NCBI GenBank assembly: GCA_030760725.1 | Contig: JASWHV010000013.1 | Location: forward strand, 35,746,699 to 35,810,698 | Reading direction: 5' to 3' | DNA length: 64,000 nt | DNA from: Neostapfia colusana | Taxonomy: Eukaryota; Streptophyta; Magnoliopsida; Poales; Poaceae | Shown: one piece after another, positions 1 to 12,217 of the stretch | Position numbering within the stretch: position 1 is the first letter of the stretch | Layout of the letters: the number at the start of each line of letters is the position of its first letter | Made by a program: the position numbers and the translations under genes | The notes under the pieces: model-generated | The model's input: the letters and a program-made list of their open reading frames with translations, nothing else | Told to the model about the DNA's origin: nothing | Databases searched by the model: none

Positions 1-136
1 CACACGTGTAAAGGAACTTATATTACATAAATCATTTGCGGAAGCTTAAAAAGAGTTAATTTTACAAATATTTTACCTCAAATACTACAGAGGAAGACTA
101 ATATAACTCTCACGAGTCATATCTAACTTAGCATCA

Positions 137-166
137 AAGAAACCGTCCAGCCCGTGGACGTTTCTT
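137..166 (-). other. HP-B hairpin, H1 copy
   Basis: In the sense (minus) RNA, a 4-bp GUCC/GGAC upper stem closes a 7-nt loop, ACGGGCU. A single G bulges on the 3' side, and a 7-bp lower stem follows (AAGAAAC with GUUUCUU). The lower-stem sequence differs from E5 and E4 but pairs fully. The function is unknown. Confidence 0.6.
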
Positions 167-265
167 ACTAGCAACATGAATAACGCAGAGGCAAGGTTGC
201 TCATGAGTATCCACTTGGAGGGTTCCGAGTCTCATCGGACAAACGTACTCATAAGCGTAGAGTCA

Positions 266-270
266 AATAC
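266..270. repeat. Target site duplication of E1, left copy (AATAC)
   Basis: AATAC directly precedes the E1 terminus TGACACG and is repeated exactly after the other end at 15705-15709. A 5-bp duplication is the normal product of Ty3/gypsy integrase. Confidence 0.95.
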
Positions 271-458
271 TGACACGACCCCATTGGTCCTGTCGAGCCA
301 GGATCACGCTGAGGGGTGCTGCGTTGCACAGCACCGTATAACACACGTCAAAGGTACAAAGCGGAAGCGGAAGCTTTATTACATAAACAAGTTTATTAAC
401 ATGTTTACATCAAAATAAGTTTAGTCCACACTCACGGGCGTAGACTAAGCATCAAGTG

Positions 459-479
459 CACGTTCAGCCCTCGAACGTG
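459..479 (-). other. HP-B hairpin, E1 3' LTR copy
   Basis: Perfect 7-bp stem CACGTTC/GAACGTG around the loop that reads GAGGGCU in sense RNA. The second copy is at 11847-11867. Confidence 0.55.
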
Positions 480-780
480 TCCTTGCTAGCACACACGCAC
501 ACTAACTCTGCGGCGTGCACGACTCCCACTCGACGGGGTTCCCCTCCTGGGGTTCCGTCTCCTATTCGGGAGTCCCTTCCTCATAGAACCCTGCAAAAAG
601 CTTCAAACACAAGCAGTGAGCACGAAGGCTCAGCAAGTCTGACCCGTCTCACCTAAACATGGAACTTCTACATGAGAGTAATGGGTTGCATGAGGTAAAA
701 ATCATTTGCAAGGACTCGCCTAATTAGTGGAACCTTACTTTCAAGTTTTAGCAGCAGGTTGTGGAAAACCTTACGCTAAG

Positions 781-829
781 GCACATGAGAGAGCCGCAAT
801 CAAACAAGAAACGCATTTCTCTCATGTAC
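781..829 (-). other. HP-A hairpin, E1 3' LTR copy
   Basis: A 12-bp stem closes the conserved 25-nt loop. The sequence matches the E3 copies and recurs in the other E1 LTR at 12169-12217. Confidence 0.6.
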
Positions 830-1469
830 TTTGCCCAAAGTTGAAAAGAACTTTAGTTAGCACTAAACTACAGCATATCATTAACAATCAATGTCCAGCT
901 TTCAATCAGCAACATTTTAACATGTAACTAGCCTGTTCTTTCTACGTCATGGTACAGTGAACAAGTGGTACTCACTGACCGCGAGGGACGGCGATTATAA
1001 TCGATTTACACCTGCAGGGTTACCCGAACAACCCGTCACGTACGCCCGTACTCGATGTTGCCTACAACAACCATCACGGACGCCGTACGCGACTACCTTT
1101 CACCCGTTAGCCAAATATTGAACCGGTCCCATCGTCCCGAGCAAGAGGTCCCTGCACGCGCATCTCTGTGCCGCCAGCTGATTTACACCTCGAGCTCTCA
1201 ACCTACCCTCTGAACGACGGGCAATGCCTCAACACCCAGCTACCCGAGTTACATCAGTTTCCCGGTTCCCATATAGCCGGTAGGTCTTCGGTACTGTTCT
1301 AGCTTGTTCAACAGGCCCGCACACGGCTCGGTCCTCAATCGACACAAGCGGAGCTACAGCACACAGGCCCCAAAGTCCTGCTGCCCTTACTCTCCGCTCG
1401 GTCTCATTTTCTTGCCATGTGTTTCATGTGCTATCTCTACCCGAGCAATGTGCCTCTAGCCTATTCTCG

Positions 1470-1489
1470 CGAGTAGTTCCAACTACTCG
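1470..1489. other. HP-C palindrome, E1 3' LTR copy
   Basis: Nine-base arms CGAGTAGTT and AACTACTCG are separated by two bases. The other LTR copy is at 12858-12877. Confidence 0.5.
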
Positions 1490-4316
1490 ACTTGTACCGA
1501 ATCCTACTCTATCCTAGCAATGCAGTGGCTAACGAGGTTTGCAATCCTAAGCCCAACCCGTGGTTTTCTTGGCTATGCAGTTGGATTTCCAAACAAGACT
1601 CTAATGCACAGAATAAAGGAAACAAGTATGTGCTCAAAACAATAAAAATTTGTAAAGAGGTTAATGCAAACCGGGGCTTGCCTTGCTGCTCTTGGTCGTA
1701 GGCTAGCTGTTCCTCCGGAGTAACGAAGTCTAGGACTTCGGGTTCCTCCTCGACCTTAGCGACTACATGATAAGAACAATGTATGTATTAATTTAAATGC
1801 ATTTGTATTAACTTTGAAGTTGTGAAGTCTATAACCCTTGCTAGACGGACCTAATGACTGTGAAACTTTTACTGTGGCTTGGTTACAACCTAAACAAAGA
1901 ATTGGTCAAGTTTTAGTTGCAGCAAAGCTCATTTGAGCCCTCCACAAATAATTATGTTCTTGACCTTAATTGGAACTCTTAGGGTGTTCTAGGAATTTTC
2001 ATGAGACAAACTATGACTTTCTGAAAACTAGATTTTCAGAGGGTTCTAATGGAGTTGGTCTCACTTAATTTGGAAGTCTCTAACTAAAGATATGAGCTAA
2101 ACAATTTCAGAGAAAATTTTGAAAATGTTTCTGAACATTTTCTATTTTCTCTGGAACAGTTTTACTAATCACACCATTAGGTGTACTAAATGAGATCAAA
2201 TGGATCTGAAATTTTTATGGTATCTCAAGGATATTTTGGTGAACATCCCAGCAAAATTTCAGGATTTTCCTCCAAAGGATTCTCCAGTTAAAATTCCTAA
2301 CAGTTTAAACTTTAAGGAATTAATTCTGGAGAAATAAGGAATTTCATGGAGTGAAACTTGATTTTCTGGAAAGTACTCAGAGAGCTGAATCCAGAAAAAT
2401 TTGGTTCGCTCAATTTGGAGCTTTCTAGCCAAAGTTATAAGAATTTGAAGTTTGAAGGAAATCTGAAAATCGGGGAAAAGTTTAAACCCGCGCGTGGGCC
2501 CAGGGGACACGCGTCGCACGCCGAAGCGACAGCACACCGCGGCCCACAAGGCTTTTGCGCGCCAGCACACCCGATCCTGGCCGCAGCCGGATCCCGATTC
2601 AAAATATCGGCCGCTGACAGCTGGGGTCCACCCCCTTCTTCAACCTCGCGACACCCGCGCTCCGCCGCCGAGGGACCTCGCTGGAGAGCTCGCCGCTGGC
2701 TGCTGTACAGCTCCAAACTTCTTGATTCTGGCCGCCCCTGCCTACTTTTACTTGGGGAACCTGACCCGAGGGTCAGCTGCTCATGACAACGGCCGGAGCA
2801 TGGTCGGCGACGAGCCGCCATATCGGAATGACTTCGGCCATGTCGGCTGACTCTCCTAGTACCTCAGCTACTTGGGAAATCGGTCGGGGAGCATCAGTGG
2901 GCCTCAGAGAAGGTCGACGTGAACTCGGGGCAGCTCGGGGAAGGCCCGAAATAGGTCCTCACCGTGCGCCCGATACCTCCCGTTCGTTCCGCCATTAGTA
3001 GACCTTGAATTACGCCGGCCACAGAGGTTCTCCGGCCCAGAGTTGTGAAGGCAACTTGTGCGTCACCGTGTCTAGCTCGTGTGGGAGTGGCCTGAGGCCC
3101 TCTAATCCTTTCTAGAGTACGAATTAAACAGAATCGTACCCGAAGGTCGTTCTGCACACAGAAAGGGGAAAAGTGGAAATTCGCCACCGGTGAGCAATCA
3201 CTCGAGCTGTGGCTCGGGGATGAGCAGCACCGATCACCTGCGCGTCAAAGGGTGCCTTGGCTCGGGCGTGACAACGCCCAGGTTGGGCTGTCCACGAGAG
3301 CCCGAGGTGCGGCGGTTTCCAGTTCCGATTTTTATCTTTCGGCACAGCCGATAGCACTCGGTTTCGATCGACTTCTAGCAAAAGGGAGGATGGAGGAAGG
3401 TCTCTAGTACCTTGCTGGGACCCTGGAGTGGAAGGAGGGAGCTGCGATTGGCTTGATCAAGCAGGAACTCGAGCGCCGGCGATGGCAGTGGAAAAACAGG
3501 TCGTGCACGTCGGCAGCTCGGGGGAATGGCGACTGAAGCACACCGGGGAGGGAATAAATAGCCCGGCGGCTGGCCTCCGGCTTGGGGCGCGCAGCAGGAG
3601 CTGGCGCCGGCTGCCCCCTTCGGTGGCGCGCGCGCACAGCAGCCGGGAACCGACTGAACTGTGTTTCAGTCGGTTTGCTTTGAGGCAGAGGCTGACATGT
3701 GGGTCCCACTCCTCTTTTAACCTCTGAAATTTACTCCTAACAGCTGTGGTAAACAGTGAACCCTATTCTACCCTTGGCAATTCAAATTATTCACCCAAGA
3801 GCCATTTGAATTGATCAAAGTTCAAATGAGGTTTGGTTTGAATGAATTTCAGCACAAGTTCAGTTTGAAATTCAAATAAAGTTTGAATTTCTCCCCCTTA
3901 GCTCATGTCAAGATCAACTCCAAATGGAGTGAAAATTGGTGTGGGAGCTCACAAAAATGTGCTGAGTGAGAATATGCCTCCCACTTTTAAATTCAGTGGG
4001 TGGAAAACAGTTTGAATTTGAATATGGTTTCAAACTGCCCATCTCCTATCTACACCTAAAATGACCTCAAAAAGGTTTTGAATTTAGGTGAAACTTGGCA
4101 TGGACATCCTTAGCAAAGTGTAGGAGTTTTCATATGTCCAGCCCATCTATATCACATGTGGGAAATACCACTTTTGCAATATGTGAGTTTGTTCTCTAAT
4201 GAGCATGTTGATAATTGTTACTTGCTCTTCATTTGTGTTCATCATTCTTGCTCAAATGAGGTGTGTGGTGTGGTGATGAACACTGCAAATGGGTGTCAAA
4301 AACTTAGGCCCTTACA

Positions 4317-4331
4317 TTCCTCCCCCCTTAA
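4317..4331 (-). promoter_or_regulatory. E1 polypurine tract
   Basis: In the sense direction TAAGGGGGGAGGAA ends exactly where the 3' LTR begins. This is the usual position of the plus-strand primer for gypsy reverse transcription. E3 and E4 have the same tract, and E5 and E6 have close variants. Confidence 0.9.
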
Positions 4332-4385
4332 AAGAATCTCGTCCCGAGATTATAAGGTGAATATGAGAGAGAGGACGGTGAAAAA

Positions 4386-7300
4386 TTACCGGATACGCGA
4401 CGTGAAAAAGTCGGGGTAGTTAGTGCGAAGGAATTCTTCGCTCTCCCATGTCGCTTCGTCCATGGAGTGATTACTCCACAGAACCTTGTAGAACCACAAC
4501 GTACGGTTGCGCGTGGTTCGGGCCTTCTCATCAATAATCTGCACCGGTTCCTCCCGATAGGTGAGATCCGGTTGCAGTTCTTCAATGTCTTCCAGCTGAA
4601 CGGTAGTCGATAGCTTGAGACACTTCCTCAGCTGGGAAATGTGAAAGACGTCGTGCACACCGGAAAGTGCTTCTGGTAATTTCAGCCGGTATGCTACCGA
4701 TCCACATCTTTCGGTAATCTGGAATGGACCGATGAATCGGGGTGCCAACTTTCCTCTCACCCCAAATCTGTTTACGCCCTTCATTGGAGATACTCGTAGG
4801 TATACGTGATCTCCAACTTCGAATTGTAATGGGCGCCTCCTCCGGTCCGCATACTGTTTCTGTCGGGATTGAGCGGCTCTTAGGTTCGCTTGAATCAGTC
4901 GAACTCTTTCTTCCGCATCGTTGACAAGGTCAATCCCGAAGGTAACCCTCTCGCCAGACTCACACCAGTTCAGTGGTGTGCGGCATTTCCTGCCGTATAG
5001 CGCCTCGTAGGGCGCCATCTTGATGCTGGCTTGGTACCCATTGTTGTACGAGAACTCGGCTAACGGCAAGTGATCATCCCAATTCTTGCCGTGGTCGATA
5101 GCGCAAGCTCGTAGCATGTCTTCTAGAATTTGATTTACCCGCTCAGTTTGTCCATCCGTCTGCGGGTGGTAGGCCGAACTACGGATCAGCTTCGTCCCCA
5201 AGGCAGCGTGTAGCTGCTCCCAAAAACAGGACACAAATAAAGTGCCCCGGTCCGATACGATGGTACGGGGTATGCCGTATAAGCATAGGATCCGTGAGAT
5301 GTACAGTTCAGCGTACTTCTTGGCATTGTAGTTGGTGTTGACCGGGATGAAGTGGGCAACTTTGGTGAGCCGATCGACGATCACCCACACAGAATCATGT
5401 TTCTGTAAGGTGGTGGGTAAACCGACGACGAAATCCATGCTTACGTCCTCCCACTTCCAGGCAGGAATGCCCAGTGGTTGCAGCAGTCCCGGTTTCCGCA
5501 TGTGGTCTGCCTTCACCCTTCGACATGTATCACACTCGGACACGTATTTGGCAGTCTCTCGCTTCATCCGTGTCCACCAAAACCTTCTTCTGAGTTCTTG
5601 ATACATTTTGTTGCTGCCGGGGTGAATAGAAAACTTTGATAAGTGAGCCTCATCAAAGATTTTCTTCCGTAACTCCGGGTTTCGGGGTACGACGATTCGG
5701 TCCTTGAACAATAGGACGCCGTCTCCGTCCTTCCGGAAACATTTCAACTCCCCACTGTCTACACGTCTCCGCAAATGTGACATGCCCTTGTCATTCTTCT
5801 GGGCTGCCGCTATCTCTTCACGGATGGTGGGGATCAAAGCTAGGTTGTAGAGAGCTCCGTGTGGAATCACATGTAGTGGTGGTTCGCTCTCTTCCAACGG
5901 TGTGATGGTCAGATTATTGACGTGTGACTTGCGGCTCAGCGCATCTGCCACAACGTTTGCCTTGCCCGGATGATAATGGATCTCTATTTCGTAATCCTTT
6001 ATCAGTTCCAACCATCTTCGTTGCCTCATGTTCAGCTCCTTCTGAGTGAATATGTACTTGAGGCTTTTATGGTCGGTATATAAATGTACGAGGTTACCGA
6101 GTAGGTAGTGCCTCCACATCTTTAATGCAAGTACCACGGCAGCGAGTTCCAAATCGTGAGTTGGATAATTTTGCTCATGGTTCCTAAGCTGCCGTGATCC
6201 ATACGCGACCACTCTTCGGTCTTGCATCAGCACACATCCGAGCCCAATGCCGGATGCATCGCAGTACACATCGAACGGTTTTGTTGTGTCTGGCTGCGCC
6301 AAAACCGGTGCTGATGTCAGGTGCTTGACTAAAGCCTTGAATGCTGCTTCACATGCTGGACTCCAAACATATTTGGTAGCCTTCTTCAGCAGCTCTGTCA
6401 TTGGCTTGGCAATCTTCGAGAAGTTCGGAATGAACCTCCGATAATATCCCGCGAGTCCGAGGAAACTCCGTACCTCGTGAACAGTTCTCGGGGATTTCCA
6501 ATTCAGCACTTGCGTGATCTTGCTCGGGTCCACAGCGATACCCTCCGCTGAGATAATATGCCCGAGGAAAGGCACTTGCGATATCCAAAACTCGCATTTG
6601 CTGAACTTTGCGTATAACTTGTGATCCCGCAGCCGTTGCAAGACTATACGCAGATGTTTCTTGTGATCTTCCTCCGACTTGGAGTATACCAGGATGTCGT
6701 CGATGAAGACCACGACAAACTTGTCCAGCTCCGGCATGAACACCGAGTTCATTAAGTACATGAAGTGAGCTGGAGCATTGGTGAGGCCGAAGGACATGAC
6801 CAGGTACTCATAAAGTCCGTACCTTGTTGAGAAAGCTGTCTTCGGAATGTCCTCCGCTCTTATCTTAATCTGGTGGTACCCGGATCTTAAATCCATTTTG
6901 GAAAAGATCTTTGCTTCGACCAACTGATCAAACAACATGTCGATCCGTGGCAACGGGTACTTGTTCTTGATGGTTACGGCATTTAATGGACGGTAGTCCA
7001 CGCAAAGCCGCAACGTTTCATCGTTCTTCTTGACAAATAATGCCGAACAGCCCCATGGCGAGGAGCTCGGCCTAATAAAACCCTTCTCCAGAAGGTCCGT
7101 GAGCTGAGTCTTCAGTTCAGCCAACTCCTTGGGCGCCATCTTGTACGGCCTTCGGGATATTGGCATGGTTCCCGGTGCAAGTTCAATCTTGAACTCCACC
7201 TCTCTATCGGGAGGCATCCCCGGCAAATCGTCCGGGAACACATCCGGGAACTCTCGGACCACTGGAATGTCTTCCAATCTGAGGGTTGTGGCTTGATAGA

Positions 7301-8942
7301 CACTTGGAAGTTTTATTTCTGGACTGTCCAGAAATAATGAGTGAGAACCGTGCACCTCTGAGTTTAAGTGCACGACTCGAAGGACGGTGTCTAAAACAGC
7401 GCCGTGGCGGGTTAACCACGACATCCCTAGGATGACATCGACCTTCTGTCCCTCTAAGATAATGAGAGACGTGGGGTACACTCTACCCGCTAAGCATAAT
7501 GGTGCTTTGGAGACCATTACGCTTGCTGAAATCTTCCCACCCGGTGAACAAATTAAATATGGACTATCGGTGGGTAGTATTGGCAAGCTGTGTTTAGCAA
7601 TGAAAGCTTGGCTAATAAAATTATGCGTGGCGCCTGAATCAAATAGTACTATAGCGGGATGCTGGTGGAGTTGGAACATACCCGCAAGGATTGGTTCGCC
7701 CTCCGGCACGTCCTCAATGGCAAGCTGGTGGACAGTGCCGGGCCTAGGGTTTGCCCGCCGCGCATTAGTAGGGTTCCGGGGTTGATTCCTCCCCGGAAAC
7801 TGCGGTGCCACTCCGCCGCCTTGCCTCTCCGGGCAACTGCTCGGGAAGTGTCCTGGACGACCACACTTGTAACATGTGGCCGCTGCTGGTGGAGTACTCG
7901 GGGGACGAAAGCCCGGCATGCGTTGCGGAGGTGCAAACGCACGCGGCATCTCCCGCTGCTGCTGTTGTTGTTGCGGTGGTACTGGCAGTGCCGGCCGGAA
8001 TGCCGGTGAAGAGTACTGCCGACTGCGGAATGGCATCGACCGCTGTGGTGGCTGCCAGCGTGGACCTGACGGTGGGCGATTCACCATCCGAAACTTCTGA
8101 GAAGGACTGCCTCCTTCTCCGCTGCTCTGCGGCGCGCTTCGCTTTCGCTCTGCCGCCGCCAACTCCTTGCCGGAGTCCTCCTGAACAATCGCAGCATCAA
8201 TGATGTCGTTGAGGCTGCCGCGATTGAACATCGCCAACTTGTCCTTCAGGAGCGGGTTAAGCCCCTGGTAAAAATGGTCCCGCCGCTTCTCGTCCGTATC
8301 TGCGTGATACGACGCGTAGAGCGCGAGATCGTTGAACGCCCTGGAATATTCCAGCGCGTTCCGGCTCCCTTGTTGCAGGTGTAGGAACTCCTGCGTTTTC
8401 CTCTTCATCAAACCGGGCGGTATATGATAGGCCCTGAAGGCCGTCCGGAACTCCGCCCAGGTCATCGCTCGGTCGGTGGGCTGTGAAGCACAGAAGTTGG
8501 CCCACCACGCACTCGCGGATCCTTGGAGCTGCTGGACCGCGAACTGAGTCTTGCGCTGCTCGCTAATTTGGAGCAGCCCGAACTTCATCTCTATGGCGCG
8601 GAGCCAGTTGTCCGCGTCAAGTGGTTCATCCGCCCTTGAGAATACAGGGGGATGAGTCGCCAGGAAGTCGGAGTAGGAGCTCTGTTGGCGCTCCTCACGA
8701 TCTTGACGTCTCTCTGGGCGAGACGTATTCGCAATTAAAGTCTGCAGCAGCTCCGTGTGCTGCTGGTGTGAACCCGCCATTGCCGCGACTATGTCGGCCA
8801 ATGTAACCGTTGGCAGTGGCGGTGGCGGTGTTTGCTGTTGCTGCTGCCGTTGCTGTCCCGAGGAGTCCTCGGGAGGTGGTTGGGAGGTCTCTCCCCCTTG
8901 GCTAGTACCTCCAACATCAGGGTTGGCACGAGTACGCGTCAT
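4386..8942 (-). CDS. E1 Gag-Pol polyprotein, intact
   Basis: One uninterrupted frame encodes all capsid and replication functions. I start it at 8942 (MTRTRANPD), not at the upstream ATG at 8981, because the related element E4 starts at the matching place and an AG acceptor-like site directly precedes it. In order (residues approximate, counted from this start): a Gag domain; a CCHC knuckle near 357 ([10 protein letters not shown] then C); protease DSGA near 434; reverse transcriptase with FIDD near 745; RNase H with its Asp, Glu, Asp (DASG, LELAA, YTDHK) from about 890; integrase with an H2C2 finger near 1100-1140; and the DDE triad in SMDF, SDRG and the Glu of GQTERVN, spread over about 1167-1270. 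A GPF module and a chromodomain-like tail end it. A fused gag-pol frame is normal for chromoviruses. Nothing essential appears to be missing. Confidence 0.95.
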   Translation of the reverse strand: MTRTRANPDVGGTSQGGETSQPPPEDSSGQQRQQQQQTPPPPLPTVTLADIVAAMAGSHQQHTELLQTLIANTSRPERRQDREERQQSSYSDFLATHPPVFSRADEPLDADNWLRAIEMKFGLLQISEQRKTQFAVQQLQGSASAWWANFCASQPTDRAMTWAEFRTAFRAYHIPPGLMKRKTQEFLHLQQGSRNALEYSRAFNDLALYASYHADTDEKRRDHFYQGLNPLLKDKLAMFNRGSLNDIIDAAIVQEDSGKELAAAERKRSAPQSSGEGGSPSQKFRMVNRPPSGPRWQPPQRSMPFRSRQYSSPAFRPALPVPPQQQQQQREMPRAFAPPQRMPGFRPPSTPPAAATCYKCGRPGHFPSSCPERQGGGVAPQFPGRNQPRNPTNARRANPRPGTVHQLAIEDVPEGEPILAGMFQLHQHPAIVLFDSGATHNFISQAFIAKHSLPILPTDSPYLICSPGGKISASVMVSKAPLCLAGRVYPTSLIILEGQKVDVILGMSWLTRHGAVLDTVLRVVHLNSEVHGSHSLFLDSPEIKLPSVYQATTLRLEDIPVVREFPDVFPDDLPGMPPDREVEFKIELAPGTMPISRRPYKMAPKELAELKTQLTDLLEKGFIRPSSSPWGCSALFVKKNDETLRLCVDYRPLNAVTIKNKYPLPRIDMLFDQLVEAKIFSKMDLRSGYHQIKIRAEDIPKTAFSTRYGLYEYLVMSFGLTNAPAHFMYLMNSVFMPELDKFVVVFIDDILVYSKSEEDHKKHLRIVLQRLRDHKLYAKFSKCEFWISQVPFLGHIISAEGIAVDPSKITQVLNWKSPRTVHEVRSFLGLAGYYRRFIPNFSKIAKPMTELLKKATKYVWSPACEAAFKALVKHLTSAPVLAQPDTTKPFDVYCDASGIGLGCVLMQDRRVVAYGSRQLRNHEQNYPTHDLELAAVVLALKMWRHYLLGNLVHLYTDHKSLKYIFTQKELNMRQRRWLELIKDYEIEIHYHPGKANVVADALSRKSHVNNLTITPLEESEPPLHVIPHGALYNLALIPTIREEIAAAQKNDKGMSHLRRRVDSGELKCFRKDGDGVLLFKDRIVVPRNPELRKKIFDEAHLSKFSIHPGSNKMYQELRRRFWWTRMKRETAKYVSECDTCRRVKADHMRKPGLLQPLGIPAWKWEDVSMDFVVGLPTTLQKHDSVWVIVDRLTKVAHFIPVNTNYNAKKYAELYISRILCLYGIPRTIVSDRGTLFVSCFWEQLHAALGTKLIRSSAYHPQTDGQTERVNQILEDMLRACAIDHGKNWDDHLPLAEFSYNNGYQASIKMAPYEALYGRKCRTPLNWCESGERVTFGIDLVNDAEERVRLIQANLRAAQSRQKQYADRRRRPLQFEVGDHVYLRVSPMKGVNRFGVRGKLAPRFIGPFQITERCGSVAYRLKLPEALSGVHDVFHISQLRKCLKLSTTVQLEDIEELQPDLTYREEPVQIIDEKARTTRNRTLWFYKVLWSNHSMDEATWESEEFLRTNYPDFFTSRIR

Positions 8943-8962
8943 TCTGAAATTCAACACAGCAA
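8943..8962 (-). promoter_or_regulatory. Candidate splice acceptor just before E1 gag ATG
   Basis: The sense sequence GTTGAATTTCAG is followed by A and then the gag ATG. E3 is identical here. E4, a different family, also has a T-rich stretch ending TGCAG one base before its gag ATG. Use as an acceptor is inferred. Confidence 0.45.
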
Positions 8963-9214
8963 CAATTAGCACATGTCTCACTCAAAATTCCATAAACAGC
9001 AGTAGGTATTGAAGCGACGCATGATTAACTTGCACAACATTCACATATATTGATAAAGCATAAACTTTATACAAGATACATTATTCTCGAATCTCCGAGA
9101 AGTCGTGCTCATGTCGTCACTACCTATACATACGCTACTGTCTATACGACATGTCACCGATTACAAAAGTTGGGTTACGCTACCCTAGCTGCCCTACTTG
9201 GCAACCGTAACCCC

Positions 9215-10159
9215 CTACTCGGAGTAGAACTCGACCTCCTGTGGGTCGTCCTCCTCCGGTACTTCTGCTGGTGGCTCTGGATCTACCACCTCTTCTCCCA
9301 TTCCGGGTTCTCCCATTGCTGGAAGACCCAAGACTACCGGTACGCCCAATACCGGAGGCACGAGGTCCTGCAATGCATGCACCTCGTCCATAGCCTGGTT
9401 GTAGTCCTCTTCCCAGCCTTGTCCTTCCTCAACAGCGTTGTCCCGCTCTTGAGCAAGGTCCTCATTCTGCTGGGTTAGGGTCTGCACCAGCTCTTGCAAC
9501 GCCGCGATGTCAACACGGCTTTTCTTCTTTGCCTTCTTCAGACGACGCAACTGAGTGTGTTGTTCATTCAGTCGCTTGATCGTCGGAAGGAGCACATTGC
9601 GGAGTGCGCTGTGAGCACTCTCGAAATGATCTCCACGGCTTGTGCTCTCCTTGAGCTTGGTGGCGAGATGCTCCGTATGAACAGCTTGGCTGTCCATCAC
9701 AGCGTTTCCCGCCCTCATTTGGAGGCTGAGGTTTGCCTCCGCGGGGTTGTACCTTGGGCAAGTCGGGTCTGTTGCCTCCAGGTACCTCTCTTCCCACACA
9801 TGCTGAGCTCGTCCCTCCACCGGAACGAGTGCGTATGGTGTGCCCTCCATAGTCTGCACGTGTAGTTGGCAGAAACGTGACATAGTGTCACGGGCTGCCA
9901 CTTGCCACATCCCTTCCGGTTGTCTTCCTCTCACCGTGACGGTGAATGGCACCCAACCGGTTGGCGTAGACCCTGCAGGAACCTCGACATGGATTGTCCA
10001 CGTCTTGTTCCCCTCTTCGCCTTCTTCTTTGGCGAAGTACTGCGGCATCTGGTTGTACCCGAAATATTGGAGCATTTGCCACAATGCTTCCGGGTAGCCG
10101 CTACGGTCAGAGCAGTGGGAAACTACCCACCCGTTCTCCAACCGTTTATCTGCTGCCAT
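9215..10159 (-). CDS. ORF0 of E1, extra protein upstream of gag
   Basis: This frame encodes 314 residues, in the same orientation as and upstream of gag-pol, separated by about 270 bases. I do not recognise an enzymatic domain. The first 130 residues look globular and rich in Trp and aromatic residues. Roughly 170-270 is a predicted helical, heptad-like region containing a basic run (KKAKKKSR) that could be a nuclear signal, and the last 40 residues are acidic and proline-rich. E3 carries the same ORF at the same length with about a dozen substitutions and no indel, which suggests selection. From memory, an ORF in this place was named orf0 in rice RIRE3/RIRE8. E4 of family B lacks it. The ATG directly follows a TTTTTACAG acceptor-like site, so it may be translated from a spliced RNA. 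Function unknown. Confidence 0.85.
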   Translation of the reverse strand: MAADKRLENGWVVSHCSDRSGYPEALWQMLQYFGYNQMPQYFAKEEGEEGNKTWTIHVEVPAGSTPTGWVPFTVTVRGRQPEGMWQVAARDTMSRFCQLHVQTMEGTPYALVPVEGRAQHVWEERYLEATDPTCPRYNPAEANLSLQMRAGNAVMDSQAVHTEHLATKLKESTSRGDHFESAHSALRNVLLPTIKRLNEQHTQLRRLKKAKKKSRVDIAALQELVQTLTQQNEDLAQERDNAVEEGQGWEEDYNQAMDEVHALQDLVPPVLGVPVVLGLPAMGEPGMGEEVVDPEPPAEVPEEDDPQEVEFYSE

Positions 10160-11658
10160 CTGTAAAAATATATTTGAGAAATGTCAAATATTTATTTGAA
10201 CAGTAAACCGTTGAGTTATAACATAAGATATGTCATTGAACCCCTAAAACTTGGAAACATAGTTCAAATTTTTAAACAAATTTGACTGCTGATCTGCTGT
10301 TCCCATGACAGCCCTGACCAGTTTCCATATCAATCTGATTTAGGCCAGGTTAAAATCAAAACCAGTCCTGGAGCTCAACATCAAAGTTAAAGTTAACTTC
10401 AATAGCTTTCCAGAAAGTATTTGGTTGGCCTAAGATCTGTCCTGGTTCAAAAGTTATGAGATGTCAAAGTTAACAGAATTTCTGGAGAAAATTGGACAGC
10501 ACCTCCCTGCTTTAGGTACTGCTCTGATCCAAGAATCCCAGTTAATTCTATTCCTAACCTGACAAAACTTTCTGTTAAAAAGTTGTAACCCATCTCATAA
10601 GCTTTCCAGAACTACCTCATTTTCTATTTTTGGATTTTTAAGCAGGATGTTATGCTTAATTTACAGAGAGTCTACAGAGAGTCTTTGCTCTGTCCTGTTT
10701 TCTGGACAGTATCAACTCTACTGCATTTTTCGAGTGGTTAAGGGACGAAACACCTCTGGACCTCAACAGAAAAGTTGTAAAGCTCCTCCAAAGCTTTCCA
10801 GAAATGTATCATACGACCCCAACCTCGAAAGAACTCAACCTCTACCCTCTGATTAACTTCAGCCTTGATTCAGCTGAAAACAGAGTGCTCTGTCCTTAAC
10901 ATCTTATAAGTTGAAAACTTATTAGGTTTGAATATCCTGTTCAAGGGAAGGAGTTACATCAAGTTTTACTACTTTGGATCAAAACCTTCAAGTTTTTAAA
11001 TGAAGTTGTTCATTTAGTTGGGTGTGACGTCGATGCGTCACCAGATTATGTCGGTACTACGTCCTCACAAAGAAAGACCTATACCGGACTTAGCCGGCTT
11101 CGTTAGTTTAGTGGCACTACTCGTCACTCGCACACGAATGCTACACGTCTACCGTTTCGTGGTAAGGCTACCTGCAGAAATTCAACCAATCATCAGACTC
11201 GGCTGCACACCGAGCCCGGAATCCATACAGTTTGTACACCCGGCCGTCATCACTCGCTCGGATGTTCTCAAGCCAAACACGCCTTGAGTTACGTGTTCAC
11301 GTTTCAGACCACGTGACGGGGTCTCCCATGTTGCACCACGCACGCCAGGGACAGACGTTGCTCGAATACCCCAAACGACATGAAGAGTCGTAGAGGATAC
11401 TAAAGCGGATCGGGTTACCTGCCACCCGTGGGGCTCCACCCTTCAGCTTGTGCGCACAGGTGGACAGCGCTTACGTGCACCCCCCAAGACATGAACGTCC
11501 CGAGATGCACGATTTTCCGACATAACAAATAGGTTAATATGCCACTTACTATATGCTAATAACATCCTTATACGGGCTACTAACTCGTTCCTCACTGGAT
11601 TTTTGAAAAAGAAGACCTTTGTACTGTGTTAAACCTCAAGCGAGCTCTGATACCACGC
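10160..11658 (-). other. E1 untranslated leader between primer site and ORF0
   Basis: About 1.5 kb with no convincing coding frame; the short frames are not preserved in E4 or E5. It contains the primer site at one end, a splice-donor-like CTGCAG|GTAG (sense GT at 11171-11170) and an acceptor-like TTTTTACAG at the ORF0 ATG. Blocks of it can be matched by eye to the leaders of E4 (about 47600-48000) and E5 (about 58600-59099). Confidence 0.7.
11644..11655 (-). promoter_or_regulatory. E1 primer binding site (initiator Met tRNA)
   Basis: In sense orientation TGGTATCAGAGC begins three bases (GCG) after the 5' LTR end. It is complementary to the 3' end of plant initiator-Met tRNA, the standard primer for gypsy elements. 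The same spacing is seen in E3 and E4. Confidence 0.95.
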
Positions 11659-11846
11659 TGACACGACCCCATTGGTCCTGTCGAGCCAGGATCACGCTGA
11701 GGGGTGCTGCGTTGCACAGCACCGTATAACACACGTCAAAGGTACAAAGCGGAAGCGGAAGCTTTATTACATAAACAAGTTTATTAACATGTTTACATCA
11801 AAATAAGTTTAGTCCACACTCACGGGCGTAGACTAAGCATCAAGTG

Positions 11847-11867
11847 CACGTTCAGCCCTCGAACGTG
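11847..11867 (-). other. HP-B hairpin, E1 5' LTR copy
   Basis: Same 7-bp stem and GAGGGCU loop as at 459-479. Confidence 0.55.
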
Positions 11868-12168
11868 TCCTTGCTAGCACACACGCACACTAACTCTGCG
11901 GCGTGCACGACTCCCACTCGACGGGGTTCCCCTCCTGGGGTTCCGTCTCCTCTTCGGGAGTCCCTTCCTCATAGAACCCTGCAAAAAGCTTCAAACACAA
12001 GCAGTGAGCACGAAGGCTCAGCAAGTCTGACCCGTCTCACCTAAACATGAAACTTCTACATGAGAGTAATGGGTTGCATGAGGTAAAAATCATTTGCAAG
12101 GACTCGCCTAATTAGTGGAACCTTACTTTCAAGTTTTAGCAGCAGGTTGTGGAAAACCTTACGCTAAG

Positions 12169-12217
12169 GCACATGAGAGAGCCGCAATCAAACAAGAAAC
12201 GCATTTCTCTCATGTAC
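12169..12217 (-). other. HP-A hairpin, E1 5' LTR copy
   Basis: Same 12-bp stem and 25-nt loop as at 781-829. Confidence 0.6.

Larger units (their letters stand above)
1..270 (-). mobile_element. H1: left part of a family B gypsy LTR, interrupted by E1
   Basis: This stretch aligns by eye with the E5 LTR from about 38879 to 39155 in the same orientation, with the same CTTCCGC-type block, the 7-nt-loop hairpin and the conserved tail. It is therefore the end of a minus-strand family B LTR whose first 80-90 bases lie left of the window. It stops at 270 where E1 was inserted and resumes after E1 at 15710. No coding function is visible; the short open frame here is not conserved in the related LTRs. 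Confidence 0.8.
271..4316 (-). repeat. E1 3' LTR (4046 bp)
   Basis: This direct repeat of 11659-15704 (constant offset 11388) lies downstream of gag-pol in the sense direction. It contains the same LTR stem-loops, promoter-like box and GC-rich middle. Open frames of 100-140 residues occur on both strands of the GC-rich part (2259-3727), but they overlap one another and carry no recognisable domain. I regard them as composition artefacts. At 564 this copy has a base that puts a stop into a candidate spliced LTR frame; the 5' LTR lacks it. Confidence 0.95.

Noticed and set aside
2259..3727. Several 70-142 residue open frames on both strands in the GC-rich middle of the E1 LTR (also 13647-15115 and the E3 equivalents)
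   Set aside because: They overlap on opposite strands, show no domain, and occur in repeated LTR sequence; GC-rich composition explains their length.
8981..8981. Upstream ATG as the start of Gag-Pol in E1
   Set aside because: E3 and E4 share the start at MTRTR/MVRTR, not the upstream residues, and a splice-acceptor-like site lies between.
4386..11658. Envelope-like gene in E1 suggesting an infectious retrovirus
   Set aside because: Nothing but about 70 bases lies between the end of pol and the polypurine tract; ORF0 is upstream of gag and has no signal peptide or membrane segment.
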